Assembly (NCBI RefSeq): GCF_022496765.1 | Contig: NZ_VANV01000023.1 | Coordinates: forward strand, 33,487-97,486 | Length of the DNA stretch: 64,000 bases | Direction of reading: 5' to 3' | Source: Acidaminobacter sp. JC074 | GTDB lineage: Bacteria; Bacillota; Clostridia; Peptostreptococcales; Acidaminobacteraceae | The notes under the pieces: model-generated | What the model saw: only the letters and a program-made list of their open reading frames with translations | Database searches by the model: none | Told to the model about the DNA's origin: nothing | Shown here: positions 1 through 8,545 of the stretch, in pieces | How positions within the stretch are numbered: position 1 is the first letter of the stretch | How the letters are laid out: every line of letters begins with the position of its first letter | Translations under genes and position numbers: made by a program

Positions 1-597
1 TGATGCTTTTTCAGTCTGCTTATAAATAAATGGTGTTGTATATTTAACTTTACAGTTTTCAAAATCATCATTGTCTTGATCTTTCATAGTAAGTTTTACA
101 TAGAAGCTTTGACTTTCTGTTGGTGCGATGACTTGTCCAGTTAAGAGTGTAACGAACTCACCTTCAGTTTTCCAATCAGAATTATCAAGAGAATACATTA
201 CTGTTAAAGCATCATCTAAATCTTGTCCGTTAGGATTAGCGATGATTAAGTGAGGTGTTACATTCGAAGGTAAGAACATATCAGGATCTACCATAATACC
301 CATAGAACCTGTATTTGTAACTGTCCAACCAAATGTTGTATATTGCAGCGGATAAAGATTTTCGATACTAGCAACAACTGTCTCAACATTGCCAATCGTT
401 TCAATACCGCAAGATTCTTCAATGTAGTTTCCTGTATCTTCAGGACTTTCTGCTTGAATAGCTGTTAGGTCAAAAGACATTTGACCAGAGTCAACTGTTG
501 CTTGTACTGTAAAACTTTGAGACCAAGCTGCATAACCAGCGCCCATTAACATAACTGCCAATACTAAAATACCTATTAAAAATCTACTCTTTTTCAT
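1..597 (-). CDS. Camelysin/TasA-like secreted protein (3' end beyond window)
   Basis: The gene reads leftward off the window edge; 199 codons are visible and no stop is reached. It begins ATG at 597 behind a GGAGGAAT ribosome site at about 601-608. The N-terminus is a SipW-type signal: MKKSRFLIG, a hydrophobic core, then GYAAWSQSF. After it comes a beta-rich region with conserved-looking segments such as TVTNTGSMG and a typical camelysin SFYVKLTMKD stretch. Proteins of this type are cut by a SipW signal peptidase and often form matrix fibres or act as surface proteins; that role is inferred from the family and from the signal peptidase encoded at 3631-4821. It lies 14 bp downstream of the similar gene 612-1418, so the two probably share a transcript. 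Confidence 0.8.
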   Translation of the reverse strand, partial: MKKSRFLIGILVLAVMLMGAGYAAWSQSFTVQATVDSGQMSFDLTAIQAESPEDTGNYIEESCGIETIGNVETVVASIENLYPLQYTTFGWTVTNTGSMGIMVDPDMFLPSNVTPHLIIANPNGQDLDDALTVMYSLDNSDWKTEGEFVTLLTGQVIAPTESQSFYVKLTMKDQDNDDFENCKVKYTTPFIYKQTEKAS

Positions 598-611
598 TTC
601 ATTCCTCCAAA

Positions 612-1418
612 TTATTGTTCATTGATTGTAAATACTAAATCTAATTCAAAGCCTAATCTTGCTCCTTCAACTGGATAAACCGTTCCGTTAATATTTACCT
701 CTTCCGGCAAATCTTCAGCGATGATTATTGCAATATCTAAATCTTGACTCTTATTAAATGCTGTACGGCCATATACTTTACCGTTAATACCAGGTAATAA
801 TTGAACAGCAATGTAATTGTTATCAATTAAGTACTGGGACAAAGTATCAGGAACACCGTTAATCTTACCAATAAAAGTGTTAGTTGGATCACAGTTTAAA
901 ACTACATCGTAATCACTTTTATTAGTGATTTTGAACTCTGATTCAACAATTACACCTGGATAAGCTTTTTCAATTACGAATGCTAGATGATCGTGGTTAT
1001 AACCTTCTGCTGTTTCTTTTGGTGTTAGGACAGCAAAGTTCATATAAGCATTTGACTTATAAACTCCAGTCCATCCCTCGTAAAATTCAACACTTCCAGT
1101 GTAGTCTTCAGGAGCTACATCTGGACTTAAATCATACATATAGTCTGGAACTGATTTACCGCCGATAAAAGCTACGCCATCATCATCAATGGTAATATTT
1201 CCTTTGGTTGGGTCACCATCATCTAGTACATCTGTAAATACTTTAAGTCTACTGAGTTCTGTAGCATTTCCTAAATGCTCGTGTTTAATGATGACGTTGA
1301 TTTCACCAGAATCAGCATATGTTACAACATTAAAGTTTTGACTCCAAGCTGCATAACCTACGCCCATTAGCATCATACTTAACACCAGAAGCCCTATTAT
1401 AAATTTGCTTCGCCTCAT
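612..1418 (-). CDS. Camelysin/TasA-like secreted protein
   Basis: 268 residues from ATG at 1418, chosen because a very strong GGGGGG-type Shine-Dalgarno lies 6-12 bases upstream; the reading frame stays open further upstream but has no better start. The N-terminus MRRSKFIIG, hydrophobic core and GYAAWSQNF closely match the signal of the next gene (1-597), so the pair are paralogues. The mature part contains an FKITNKSDYDV stretch and ends with a beta strand (LDLVFTINEQ), as in camelysin/TasA-fold proteins. No enzyme motif is visible. A palindrome at 1550-1565 lies about 130 bp upstream and may control it. Export and processing by the SipW-type peptidase of this cluster is an inference. Confidence 0.82.
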   Translation of the reverse strand: MRRSKFIIGLLVLSMMLMGVGYAAWSQNFNVVTYADSGEINVIIKHEHLGNATELSRLKVFTDVLDDGDPTKGNITIDDDGVAFIGGKSVPDYMYDLSPDVAPEDYTGSVEFYEGWTGVYKSNAYMNFAVLTPKETAEGYNHDHLAFVIEKAYPGVIVESEFKITNKSDYDVVLNCDPTNTFIGKINGVPDTLSQYLIDNNYIAVQLLPGINGKVYGRTAFNKSQDLDIAIIIAEDLPEEVNINGTVYPVEGARLGFELDLVFTINEQ

Positions 1419-1549
1419 TTCTTCCCCCCTTTCGTATGTGATTTTTTCTAACTTAAGTTTATCAATTAGGATGGAGTGATATAACACTCTTTGGTCTACA
1501 CTTGTGTGTCCTATTGTATAGTTTCTTATATACTTCTTGGTACTTGTGA

Positions 1550-1565
1550 TACTACTTTGGTAGTA
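1550..1565. promoter_or_regulatory. NarL-type 7-2-7 palindrome, copy 1
   Basis: The 16-base palindrome TACTACTTTGGTAGTA reads as two 7-base half-sites separated by 2 bases. NarL/LuxR-family response regulators bind this kind of 7-2-7 arrangement (half-site TACYNMT). It lies upstream of the gene starting at 1418; a TATATA-like -10 candidate follows about 17 bases further along the minus strand. An identical copy sits at 2564-2579. The likely binder is the response regulator at 7432-8043; this is inferred. Confidence 0.55.
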
Positions 1566-1571
1566 GGGCAT

Positions 1572-1598
1572 AAAAAAAGATTAGCATGGCTGCTAATC
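1572..1598 (-). terminator. Rho-independent terminator of gene 1593-2483
   Basis: On the minus strand an 8-bp stem (GATTAGCA/TGCTAATC, 1579-1598) with a 4-base loop is followed by seven T residues (1572-1578). The stem overlaps the last codons and stop of the gene at 1593-2483. This separates that gene from the next camelysin pair, which must therefore have its own promoter. Confidence 0.8.
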
Positions 1599-2483
1599 AT
1601 TAAAAATGGAAAATGTGGTTTCAATTGTGATTGTATCATTTTCATAGGCAAAGACTACTTTTTCAAGGTAGTTTTCTGTACATTCTAGATATTGATTTGC
1701 CTGTCCAAGTAAGCAGTTGATGATATACTTTTCTGCTTTTAAAGTTTCAACTCTACAGTATAGACCGGCTAGATCCCATTTGATCTCATTGATTGCTGTA
1801 TGATCTATGATAGCTATTGGTGCTTGTTCGGTTTCGTTCTCACTAGGTTGAGCAGCAATCATAACAGGTTGACTGAGTGAAGCTACTTGACTTTCTAGTT
1901 CAGCAATCTGAGATTCTAACTGTGCAATCTTATCTTTGATGGCTTGTTTCTTATCTTTTAGTCTTGCTATTTGAGATTGAATGCAATCAATTTCATCTTC
2001 AATGTCCTCGATGTAATCTCCTGCATCTTTGATTTTATCAAGCCTAATGGTATAGATATCGTTGGATAAGTCGTAAGGTTCTATAATCCCGTTTTCCAAA
2101 GACAAATCATATATTTTTGGTTTATTAATCAATTTCTTGCCTTTAAACCTGATATCTAAATCAAGATCATCTGCTAAGGCTTCAAATTTCATTTTTTCTA
2201 TGAGTAGTTCATCATTTGAATTCTCATAGCTAATGGCGACCTCGTTTATATAGGCACCAACAGTTCCAGTGTTCTTTATTTCTAACTCAATATCATCATC
2301 AAGGGTAAACTCAGCCTCATGCTTTTTATTTTCATCAATACCCTGACCATTTACTTCTATATCGAAAACATAGGTTTTAACTTTAGTTAGTATAGAAAAC
2401 TCTTCTTCCCATTCTGCATATGCTACACCTAGTAATAAGGTTGATATACAGAAGAGGAAAACAAGCAGTTTGTATGATTTCAC
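1593..2483 (-). CDS. Camelysin-like secreted protein with internal coiled coil
   Basis: 296 residues from a GTG start at 2483, supported by AGGAGGTGAG 7-8 bases upstream. A SipW-type signal (MKSYKLLVF, core, GVAYAEWEEEF) is followed by a beta-rich domain to about residue 150. Next is a strongly predicted coiled coil at roughly 155-210 with heptads such as IAQLESQIAELESQVASL, a short Pro/Glu-rich linker, and a C-terminal part with two Cys residues. The final beta strand (DTITIETTFSIFND) resembles the end of camelysin/TasA domains, so the coiled coil looks like an insertion in that fold. It could promote oligomerisation or extend the protein from the surface; neither is shown. It has its own upstream palindrome (2564-2579) and a terminator overlapping its end. 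Confidence 0.75.
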   Translation of the reverse strand: MKSYKLLVFLFCISTLLLGVAYAEWEEEFSILTKVKTYVFDIEVNGQGIDENKKHEAEFTLDDDIELEIKNTGTVGAYINEVAISYENSNDELLIEKMKFEALADDLDLDIRFKGKKLINKPKIYDLSLENGIIEPYDLSNDIYTIRLDKIKDAGDYIEDIEDEIDCIQSQIARLKDKKQAIKDKIAQLESQIAELESQVASLSQPVMIAAQPSENETEQAPIAIIDHTAINEIKWDLAGLYCRVETLKAEKYIINCLLGQANQYLECTENYLEKVVFAYENDTITIETTFSIFND

Positions 2484-2563
2484 AACCTCACCTCCTAGTA
2501 TGGAATCACTTTTAGATTATCACAGGTATTAGATAAATATAATACTCATGGGTGTAGCTTGCC

Positions 2564-2579
2564 TACTACTTTGGTAGTA
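2564..2579. promoter_or_regulatory. NarL-type 7-2-7 palindrome, copy 2
   Basis: Identical 16-base copy of the palindrome at 1550-1565, here about 80 bp upstream of the GTG start at 2483. Reading on the minus strand, a TATTAT -10 candidate follows about 19 bases after the palindrome, so a bound activator would sit next to the -35 region. Two exact copies, each ahead of a camelysin-like gene, support a shared operator. Confidence 0.55.
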
Positions 2580-3629
2580 TTAGTTGGCCTTCTTGATGAA
2601 ATTATCGAGGGTAATAGTAGATTCAGCCATCATCATGAAATAATAGATTCTGGTTTCATCAAATACAAAGTACTCAGTTTTCTTTTCTTCTTTTGTGTCT
2701 ATCTGATAGTAAAAGACCGGCTGTCTAATTTCATCAGATATTTTAATTAGATCATCCACGCCTGTGACTCTTATTAAATTTGCATAACGGTTGGTCATTG
2801 GTTCATAGAGCCTTGCCAGTCTTTCACCATAAGCTTTATCAATCTTTACAAGTTCTTGGTCGTAATGAGTGTTTCTCTTCTTAATGGTAAGCTTGAGACT
2901 TATAATGATGCCTATTAGGGCCGCTAGTGCTACAAGTAAAAATACATAGAACAAGAAACCTGTTTTTGTAGATTCAACAACTTTTTCTTCTGTTATGGTT
3001 TGGTCTAGGGGTTCAAAGTTTTCTGTTACAACCTTAAAGACCGATTGATCAATAGGGACAATTAGGGCCATTTGATGATCAATTGGAATGATGTAATCAT
3101 CTCTTTTGATTTCGCCTTTTAGATGATAAACAAGTTTAAAAGATGTTCTTGCAAACACTTCCGCCTCTTCCATAATGGCATCCAGCATTATTTTGTACTT
3201 GTTTAACTGATAAAACTCCTTGACTTCTATTTGATTATTTAACTCATTTTGTGATATGGACTCAGTCTTATGAAAGAGGATTTCATCTTCTTCTCCAAAG
3301 ATACCTTCCATAAGTATATAGTGGTCCAGAACAAAAGTAGATTCTGTCTGCTCATCAGTTATGATATCTAGCTTAAAATTAGAATTCATGTTGTTTACAA
3401 ACTTATTAATAATCAGTCGACTGTCATCAAGTGTCTTTTCTTCGTACATACTATTTTCTAGTAAATAGAATGTAGACTTAACTTGAGGCAGAATTTGATA
3501 ATTAAAAACAGGCTGATCAATGGTTTCTGTCACTGTAACATTGTAGTTTTTATAAGCCATCCAACCTGAAGCAGCCATGACGATTAGTAAGACAATGGCA
3601 ATGACGATTTTTATTTTTGATACTTTCAT
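2580..3629 (-). CDS. DUF5305-like membrane protein linked to signal peptidase
   Basis: 349 residues. An N-terminal transmembrane helix (about 7-24) is followed by an extracellular region of about 190 residues starting with a TVTETIDQPVFNYQI stretch. A second helix at about 226-246 precedes a cytoplasmic tail. The architecture and the opening motif match DUF5305 proteins, which in Bacillota and archaea commonly sit next to S26B/SipW-type signal peptidases. Here the peptidase gene ends one base upstream of this start. No catalytic residues are visible. A role in folding, presentation or processing of the camelysin substrates is inferred from position only. Family assignment is from memory of the motif, not a search. 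Confidence 0.65.
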   Translation of the reverse strand: MKVSKIKIVIAIVLLIVMAASGWMAYKNYNVTVTETIDQPVFNYQILPQVKSTFYLLENSMYEEKTLDDSRLIINKFVNNMNSNFKLDIITDEQTESTFVLDHYILMEGIFGEEDEILFHKTESISQNELNNQIEVKEFYQLNKYKIMLDAIMEEAEVFARTSFKLVYHLKGEIKRDDYIIPIDHQMALIVPIDQSVFKVVTENFEPLDQTITEEKVVESTKTGFLFYVFLLVALAALIGIIISLKLTIKKRNTHYDQELVKIDKAYGERLARLYEPMTNRYANLIRVTGVDDLIKISDEIRQPVFYYQIDTKEEKKTEYFVFDETRIYYFMMMAESTITLDNFIKKAN

Positions 3630-3630
3630 T

Positions 3631-4821
3631 TTAATCCCTTCCTAACTCATATTCTTCTTCAACCTGATCTTCAAGTGTTTCTTGTGTTTTTGTTCTCATT
3701 AAGAGAGCAGGGGTGCCAAGATATTTAACCGAGTAGATCATCTTGCCTTTAACTTGTCCAAACTCTACTGGTTTACTATCTTCGGTATTGTTGTTATCAC
3801 CCTTGGTGATGTATTTACCATCTTCTATTTGGACCACCCTATGTATGATGAAGTAATCATTTGCCCAAAATTGGATGACATCACCTATCTGGATATTTTC
3901 TTTATCTACCTTTTGCATGATGGCTACATCACCTGGATACATGACAGGTTCCATAGAACCTGTGAGAATGACAGTCGGAAAGATAGGAAATAAGCCTACT
4001 GCAAACCAAACCACAGCTATACCGGTTAAATAAGTTAAGGACCATGATAAAGTGTGACTGGTTACTCTAGGTCTTCTATCTCTGTTATCTCTCGTAAAAA
4101 TGGCATTTTTTAAGAAAGTCAAACTGAGCACAGGGTATAGATTACCCAGTAGGGCGCTTGTAATCCATTTAAGGTTCGGTAGCACAGGGAAGAAGAATAT
4201 CATGCCTTCAAAGGCAAACTTCATCATAAATGACATCCATACACCACCCAGTAAGGAGGTGTTGACTAAGAAGATATTCTTAGAGATCTCTGGCATAAGT
4301 TCAGAACCAATAAACTGGACGTTAGATTGCAAAGTACCTGTCAGTAGGCCTGTGAAGTCACTGACTCTAAACTCTGCTAGGGTAAAGATAATGACGCAGA
4401 CTGTCATGATTAAGTATCTTCTCTTCTTTGGTATGCTATGGACCATAATGGATCTAAAACATTCTAGTGTTAAGAAAAAGGGTATAAAAGTTAGTAGATT
4501 TAAACCAATACCTCTAGGTGTTGTATTAAATGGATTTTTTCCAAATCCATCAATGAAGCCCAACATAAAGTAAGTGATAACATAGAGTATGGCTATGATA
4601 ACCATAAAGGTAACAAGAACATAGCGATACTTTAAACTTACATCTAAGATAGGTCTCGATTGCTTGAAGAAGAAGTAGATTATGATACCACAAACAAGTG
4701 GTCTGATGATATGGTAATAGAGATTCAAACTTGGCATATTGTAAATCATTTGCTTGTTGATAATTACAAATAATATGAATGCTAATACGGCTAGCCAACC
4801 TCTTTTTTCTTTAGGAGTCAT
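3631..4821 (-). CDS. sipW: Signal peptidase I, SipW/S26B type, with multi-TM N-terminal domain
   Basis: 396 residues. The C-terminal third is a signal peptidase domain: GSMEPVMYPGD holds the catalytic Ser289, and IIHRVV holds His327 in place of the Lys of ordinary bacterial enzymes. KGDNN holds Asp342. His-containing catalytic sites mark the ER/archaeal/SipW branch. SipW proteins are normally about 190 residues; here about 260 extra N-terminal residues form six or seven predicted membrane helices (about 10-28, 36-53, 67-89, 105-122, 135-150, 183-212, 262-286). Its likely substrates are the three camelysin-like precursors encoded downstream. The gene overlaps the sensor kinase by 4 bp (stop/start), implying translational coupling. 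The function of the extra membrane domain is unknown. Confidence 0.85.
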   Translation of the reverse strand: MTPKEKRGWLAVLAFILFVIINKQMIYNMPSLNLYYHIIRPLVCGIIIYFFFKQSRPILDVSLKYRYVLVTFMVIIAILYVITYFMLGFIDGFGKNPFNTTPRGIGLNLLTFIPFFLTLECFRSIMVHSIPKKRRYLIMTVCVIIFTLAEFRVSDFTGLLTGTLQSNVQFIGSELMPEISKNIFLVNTSLLGGVWMSFMMKFAFEGMIFFFPVLPNLKWITSALLGNLYPVLSLTFLKNAIFTRDNRDRRPRVTSHTLSWSLTYLTGIAVVWFAVGLFPIFPTVILTGSMEPVMYPGDVAIMQKVDKENIQIGDVIQFWANDYFIIHRVVQIEDGKYITKGDNNNTEDSKPVEFGQVKGKMIYSVKYLGTPALLMRTKTQETLEDQVEEEYELGRD

Positions 4822-6380
4822 GAGATCACCAACTTTATTTGTGTGCCTGCTCCTGGTTGACTGTGAATTTCAAAAATACCATTAAAACTATTAGATATTT
4901 TCTCCATATTTTTAAGACCCAGCCCTCTTCTTTTGAGGGTGCTCTGGTTAAAACCTTTACCATTATCTCTAATTTCTAGATATATTTTTTCATCTGCTTC
5001 AGTTATAGAGACATAGATCTTGTTGCATTTACCATGGTTAACAGAGTTAACAATGGCCTCATTGATGACTCTAAATAGACTGTATTTTATATCATCACCA
5101 TAATCATCAAAAGAATCTAGGATAGAGGTTTCTATGGTGACATTATAAATCATGGCTAAGTCTTCTATATAATCAACCATTCTTTCTCTTTCAAGATACT
5201 TTTTACCCTTGTTGATAGACATCTTGTAGATGATGTCTTTTAACTCAGCATTGGTGTCTTTTAAGGTTTTTCTTAGTGTAGACATTTGTTTGTTTAATAA
5301 GTCGTTGTTATAAACTTCAATTTGATTTTCAATATTGTATATAAGACAACTTGAGGCAAAAAGACTCTGATTGACTTGGTCGTGTATCTGCTCTGCAATT
5401 CGATTTTGCTCTTTTTCGATTAATAGATCACCATGATAGTTTAAGAGCTTAAGTCTAGAAGCATGAATGTTAAAAAGCTTTCTTATAAACTCTAGGTGCT
5501 GTTTGATTTCCTGATGCCAAACCATGGTCTCCAAGTAAGTGCCGAAGTAGACTTTTGAGTTATCAAAATGGATGACTTGGTAGATAAGCTTTACATTGTC
5601 TGAATGGCCTGTTTGAGCAAGGCTTAGAAGTTCCTTTGTTAAACCATCTACGTGCTCAGCCAGGAGTAGGTCACTTAAGTTTTCTTTGTTGACAATGATG
5701 AACTTAGAATCTATGTCATCCCATTTTTCAAAGTGTTCCTTTAAAATCTCGAGACTTTGCTTAAATGTATTGGCATAGGTAAGGTTGTCCATCAAATCAG
5801 TTGTTCCCAATAGACTTTCTGTTAGGATGGCTTTGCCTTGATAAGATTTTTCTAATGATTCATGCTTTATTCTTAATATTTCTTGTGTGGCTTTTAGATT
5901 GTCCATGATTTTATTGAGGACTATAACAAATATTAAAACGACGATAAATCCAAAAATTACATGGGCATCACTTAGGCTAATTGTTTTGTGCTGTTGGTAA
6001 GTATAAAATGTAATGCCGATACAAAGAAATATGTTAAAGATGATAAAGGTGTTTCTCTTTCTACCATTTAGTTTTACGATGACTAGTAGGACTGGATTTA
6101 AGAGCATCCAGAAATAATAACCAAAATAAACATCAGAGTTGATGAGGATAATGCCAATACCAATGGCTTCTAACAAGCATGCAATTAAAATAGCTGTTTC
6201 TCTTTCTTCGTTATGTGTAAAGTAAAGCATAATAGAGTTTGAGACAATCAAACATGAAATGATGATTAAGTTTGTATTTGCCAGCATCTCAGTTTCATAA
6301 ACAAATGATAGAAAGACAGCAAATATCATTGTTGCCAGCCTGAAGCGAGCGACAAGGTTTTTTGCTTGTAAATCATTCAT
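4818..6380 (-). CDS. Sensor histidine kinase, NarX/DegS-like
   Basis: 520 residues. Five or six membrane helices fill residues 13-157 (no large extracellular loop), followed by a coiled coil and a roughly 120-residue GAF-like region. The dimerisation/phosphoacceptor helix RIAEQIHDQVNQSL has His333, and the HATPase domain has N-box NEAIVNSVNHG, DNGKGF and GLGLKNM. The His-Asp box is the HisKA_3 type found in NarX/DegS kinases, which pair with NarL-type regulators such as the one at 7432-8043. The sensing part is membrane-embedded, suggesting detection of a membrane or envelope state. It overlaps the PilT-like gene by 8 bp and the peptidase gene by 4 bp, so it belongs to the same operon. Confidence 0.88.
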   Translation of the reverse strand: MNDLQAKNLVARFRLATMIFAVFLSFVYETEMLANTNLIIISCLIVSNSIMLYFTHNEERETAILIACLLEAIGIGIILINSDVYFGYYFWMLLNPVLLVIVKLNGRKRNTFIIFNIFLCIGITFYTYQQHKTISLSDAHVIFGFIVVLIFVIVLNKIMDNLKATQEILRIKHESLEKSYQGKAILTESLLGTTDLMDNLTYANTFKQSLEILKEHFEKWDDIDSKFIIVNKENLSDLLLAEHVDGLTKELLSLAQTGHSDNVKLIYQVIHFDNSKVYFGTYLETMVWHQEIKQHLEFIRKLFNIHASRLKLLNYHGDLLIEKEQNRIAEQIHDQVNQSLFASSCLIYNIENQIEVYNNDLLNKQMSTLRKTLKDTNAELKDIIYKMSINKGKKYLERERMVDYIEDLAMIYNVTIETSILDSFDDYGDDIKYSLFRVINEAIVNSVNHGKCNKIYVSITEADEKIYLEIRDNGKGFNQSTLKRRGLGLKNMEKISNSFNGIFEIHSQPGAGTQIKLVIS

Positions 6381-7416
6381 ACATAAAACCTCGATTCAAA
6401 TAATCTTCAAGTGTTTGAATGTTTTCAGTTACTTGAAAACTCAAATCGCGCTCAATCAAGCCTTGTTCTACTTTTTCCGCAAGACTCATATCAAATGTCC
6501 GCATCCCCATAGATTTGTAGTGTTCCATGTGATGGCCTAATTGAGATAATTTATCTTCTTGAATGATTCTTTTGATTGCCTGATTATTTAAAAGGATTTC
6601 GTAAAGTAAATGATCTTTGTTATCAACATTTATTTTTTTATGGCTGACAATCCCTTTAAGGTTTTCAGACAGTTGGTTTTTATAGTATTTCCTTTCGTCT
6701 TCATCAAATGCGTAAATGAGGTTTTCAAGTGTAGATGAGACGTTGGAATTGTTCATAACAGCCACTACCAGCTTGCCTTGTGAAGAAAGTTTGATTAGGT
6801 CCTGTAAAACGTGTTTGTTATTAGCCTCATCAACAAATAGAATATCTACATCCTCTAATAAGGCATTCTTGATTGCCACTGAATAATCATTGAAGTCCAA
6901 ACCAAGTTCTTTTTGTTTGATGATGGACTGGTCATGGTTCATCAAATACTCGATATGTTGATGAAGAGAGATCACATTCTTGCTTTTACTTGTGTTGGTT
7001 TTGTGCATAATATGTGACATTGTTGTGGTTCTACCGGAAGATTTTTTGCCGCTGATTATAATTAAGCCTTCTTCAAATTCTGATAAAAGATCAATGACCT
7101 GAGGATAATCATAAATAAGATCATGTTGATTCTTGTTCATCCTAACATTTAGATAAGGTGTTCCCCTTTGAAACCCTGCTACAACTCTTACCCGACCTAA
7201 ATCATCTAATACACATGAGGTTAAAATGGACTTATCCTTGTAAAAAGTTTCTTTTTGCTCACGTGAAAACAAGCCATCAATGGTTTGCCTGATGACTTTA
7301 TCTGTAATAATGGTTTCATCCATTTCATATGTGTTGTTTACCTTATATCTTACAGGCGTCCCAACCGCCATAAAGATTTCTTTTGCCCCTAACTGCTTGC
7401 CCCTATCAAACATCAT
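6373..7416 (-). CDS. Degenerate PilT-like secretion ATPase paralogue
   Basis: 347 residues, the usual PilT length. The family order is preserved: GAKEIFMAVGTPVRYKV at the N-terminus, then FQRGTPYLNVRM, the nucleotide site, an EDVDILFVDEANN Walker-B/Glu region (Asp196, Glu197), and a C-terminal GMRTFDMSLAEKVEQGLI that matches the PilT tail. However, the Walker A is GKKSSGRT (123-130), with Arg129 replacing the essential Lys. The Asp-box acidic residues are lost, and the His-box (normally TLHT) reads AVMNNSN. It is therefore probably not a working pilus motor and may be a nucleotide sensor or partner protein. It sits between response regulator and kinase genes, and no pilus genes are in the window. 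Whether it binds ATP cannot be told from sequence. Confidence 0.8.
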   Translation of the reverse strand: MMFDRGKQLGAKEIFMAVGTPVRYKVNNTYEMDETIITDKVIRQTIDGLFSREQKETFYKDKSILTSCVLDDLGRVRVVAGFQRGTPYLNVRMNKNQHDLIYDYPQVIDLLSEFEEGLIIISGKKSSGRTTTMSHIMHKTNTSKSKNVISLHQHIEYLMNHDQSIIKQKELGLDFNDYSVAIKNALLEDVDILFVDEANNKHVLQDLIKLSSQGKLVVAVMNNSNVSSTLENLIYAFDEDERKYYKNQLSENLKGIVSHKKINVDNKDHLLYEILLNNQAIKRIIQEDKLSQLGHHMEHYKSMGMRTFDMSLAEKVEQGLIERDLSFQVTENIQTLEDYLNRGFMYE

Positions 7417-7431
7417 AACAACCCAAACCTC

Positions 7432-8043
7432 CTATACGTAATTGCTTTGGCAATACAGTATAGCTTGATTCCTATTAGAAAATTCCATTTTCATGAATAT
7501 ATTTGTGATGTGTTTTTTTACTGTATTGACACTAATAAAAGTCTTTTCAGATATTGCCTTATTGGATAAGCCTTCACCAACTAAACGTAAAATTTCTTTT
7601 TCTCGTTCTGTTAATCGATCCGATGTTTGAGTCATTTGCTTGGTTTTTTGTATGTTATAAAATATAGGATCAATATACTGCCTACCACTTTTTATGGTCT
7701 TAATAGCATAAACTAAGTCTTCTGGTATACATTCTTTAACAAGATAACCATCTACATTTAAGGCCATTACTCTTTCAAAATAATCCTGACGAATAGATGA
7801 AGTAAATACCAATACTTTATCAACGCTTCTTTCATCAATAACTTTACCAATGAAACTGAAACTACGTTTGCCTTTTAGGCATAAGTCAACGATTGCTAGG
7901 TCATAGTGATTCAGTTGTGATTCCAATTCTGCTTCTCTTAATGAATTGACAGAAACAACATTGTGTGCTTCAAAGGCAGTTTGAAGAATCATCTTTACAC
8001 CTTCTGCTACCAGAGGGTGGTCTTCAACGATTAAGCATTTCAT
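7432..8043 (-). CDS. NarL/LuxR-family response regulator
   Basis: 203 residues from ATG at 8043, chosen because AAGGAGT lies 8 bases upstream; nine further upstream codons lack a ribosome site. The receiver domain shows VEDHP (acidic pocket), the phosphoacceptor Asp53 in AIVDLCL, FTSS and the Lys of LVKE. The C-terminal LuxR helix-turn-helix has LTEREKEILRLVGEGLSNKAI and SVNTVKKHITNI. It heads the operon containing the sensor kinase and is the probable binder of the 7-2-7 palindromes upstream of the camelysin genes, and possibly of the GGCTATTTAGCC palindrome about 100 bp upstream of its own start. Confidence 0.92.
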   Translation of the reverse strand: MKCLIVEDHPLVAEGVKMILQTAFEAHNVVSVNSLREAELESQLNHYDLAIVDLCLKGKRSFSFIGKVIDERSVDKVLVFTSSIRQDYFERVMALNVDGYLVKECIPEDLVYAIKTIKSGRQYIDPIFYNIQKTKQMTQTSDRLTEREKEILRLVGEGLSNKAISEKTFISVNTVKKHITNIFMKMEFSNRNQAILYCQSNYV

Positions 8044-8136
8044 AGTATTAGACTCCTTAAAAAAAAACAAATTAAATAGATGTTTACTTTTGTATTTAAG
8101 ATTATATATTAATTTGATGTAACATATTACATTATT

Positions 8137-8148
8137 GGCTATTTAGCC
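8137..8148. promoter_or_regulatory. GGCTATTTAGCC palindrome, candidate operator
   Basis: An inverted repeat (arms GGCTA/TAGCC, 2-base centre) lies about 100 bp upstream of the response regulator start. The same core, TGGCTATTTA or TGGCTAAATA, recurs upstream of the genes at 8665, 14977, 22867 and 40285. Autoregulation or control by another surface-related regulator is inferred. Confidence 0.35.
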
Positions 8149-8545
8149 GATTATTCTAACAATTTAGCCTTATATAGGTTTAAATCGCCATGAGTATGAA
8201 GAATTTCAAATACTTGAAAAATATTGTGTATAACTGGAAAAAATAATCAACTTGTGCTACCAAATAACACGTAAATAAATGAAAAAATGAATAGAAAAAA
8301 TTCGCTGTAAAATCATAATTGCAATATTTAGTGGATAAATTTTGCTAATTGAGAAGGAAATATTTGTTCTTGTCATCATTCATGTGTGTCGAAAAAAGTC
8401 GAACTTTGAGTGAAATTGATATTTCAAGGATTTAGTAATGGAAGATTATTATTGTGTTTTGGTAATTGAAATTAAAGATCTTAATGATAATTTTCCACTA
8501 AAGTGTGAATGATTTGAATAGGTCTTAGTGATATTTGTTCTGCCA

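Noticed and set aside
4100..4573. 157-codon open frame on the plus strand
   Set aside because: Antisense to the signal peptidase gene whose motifs are clear; no ribosome site or plausible protein features.
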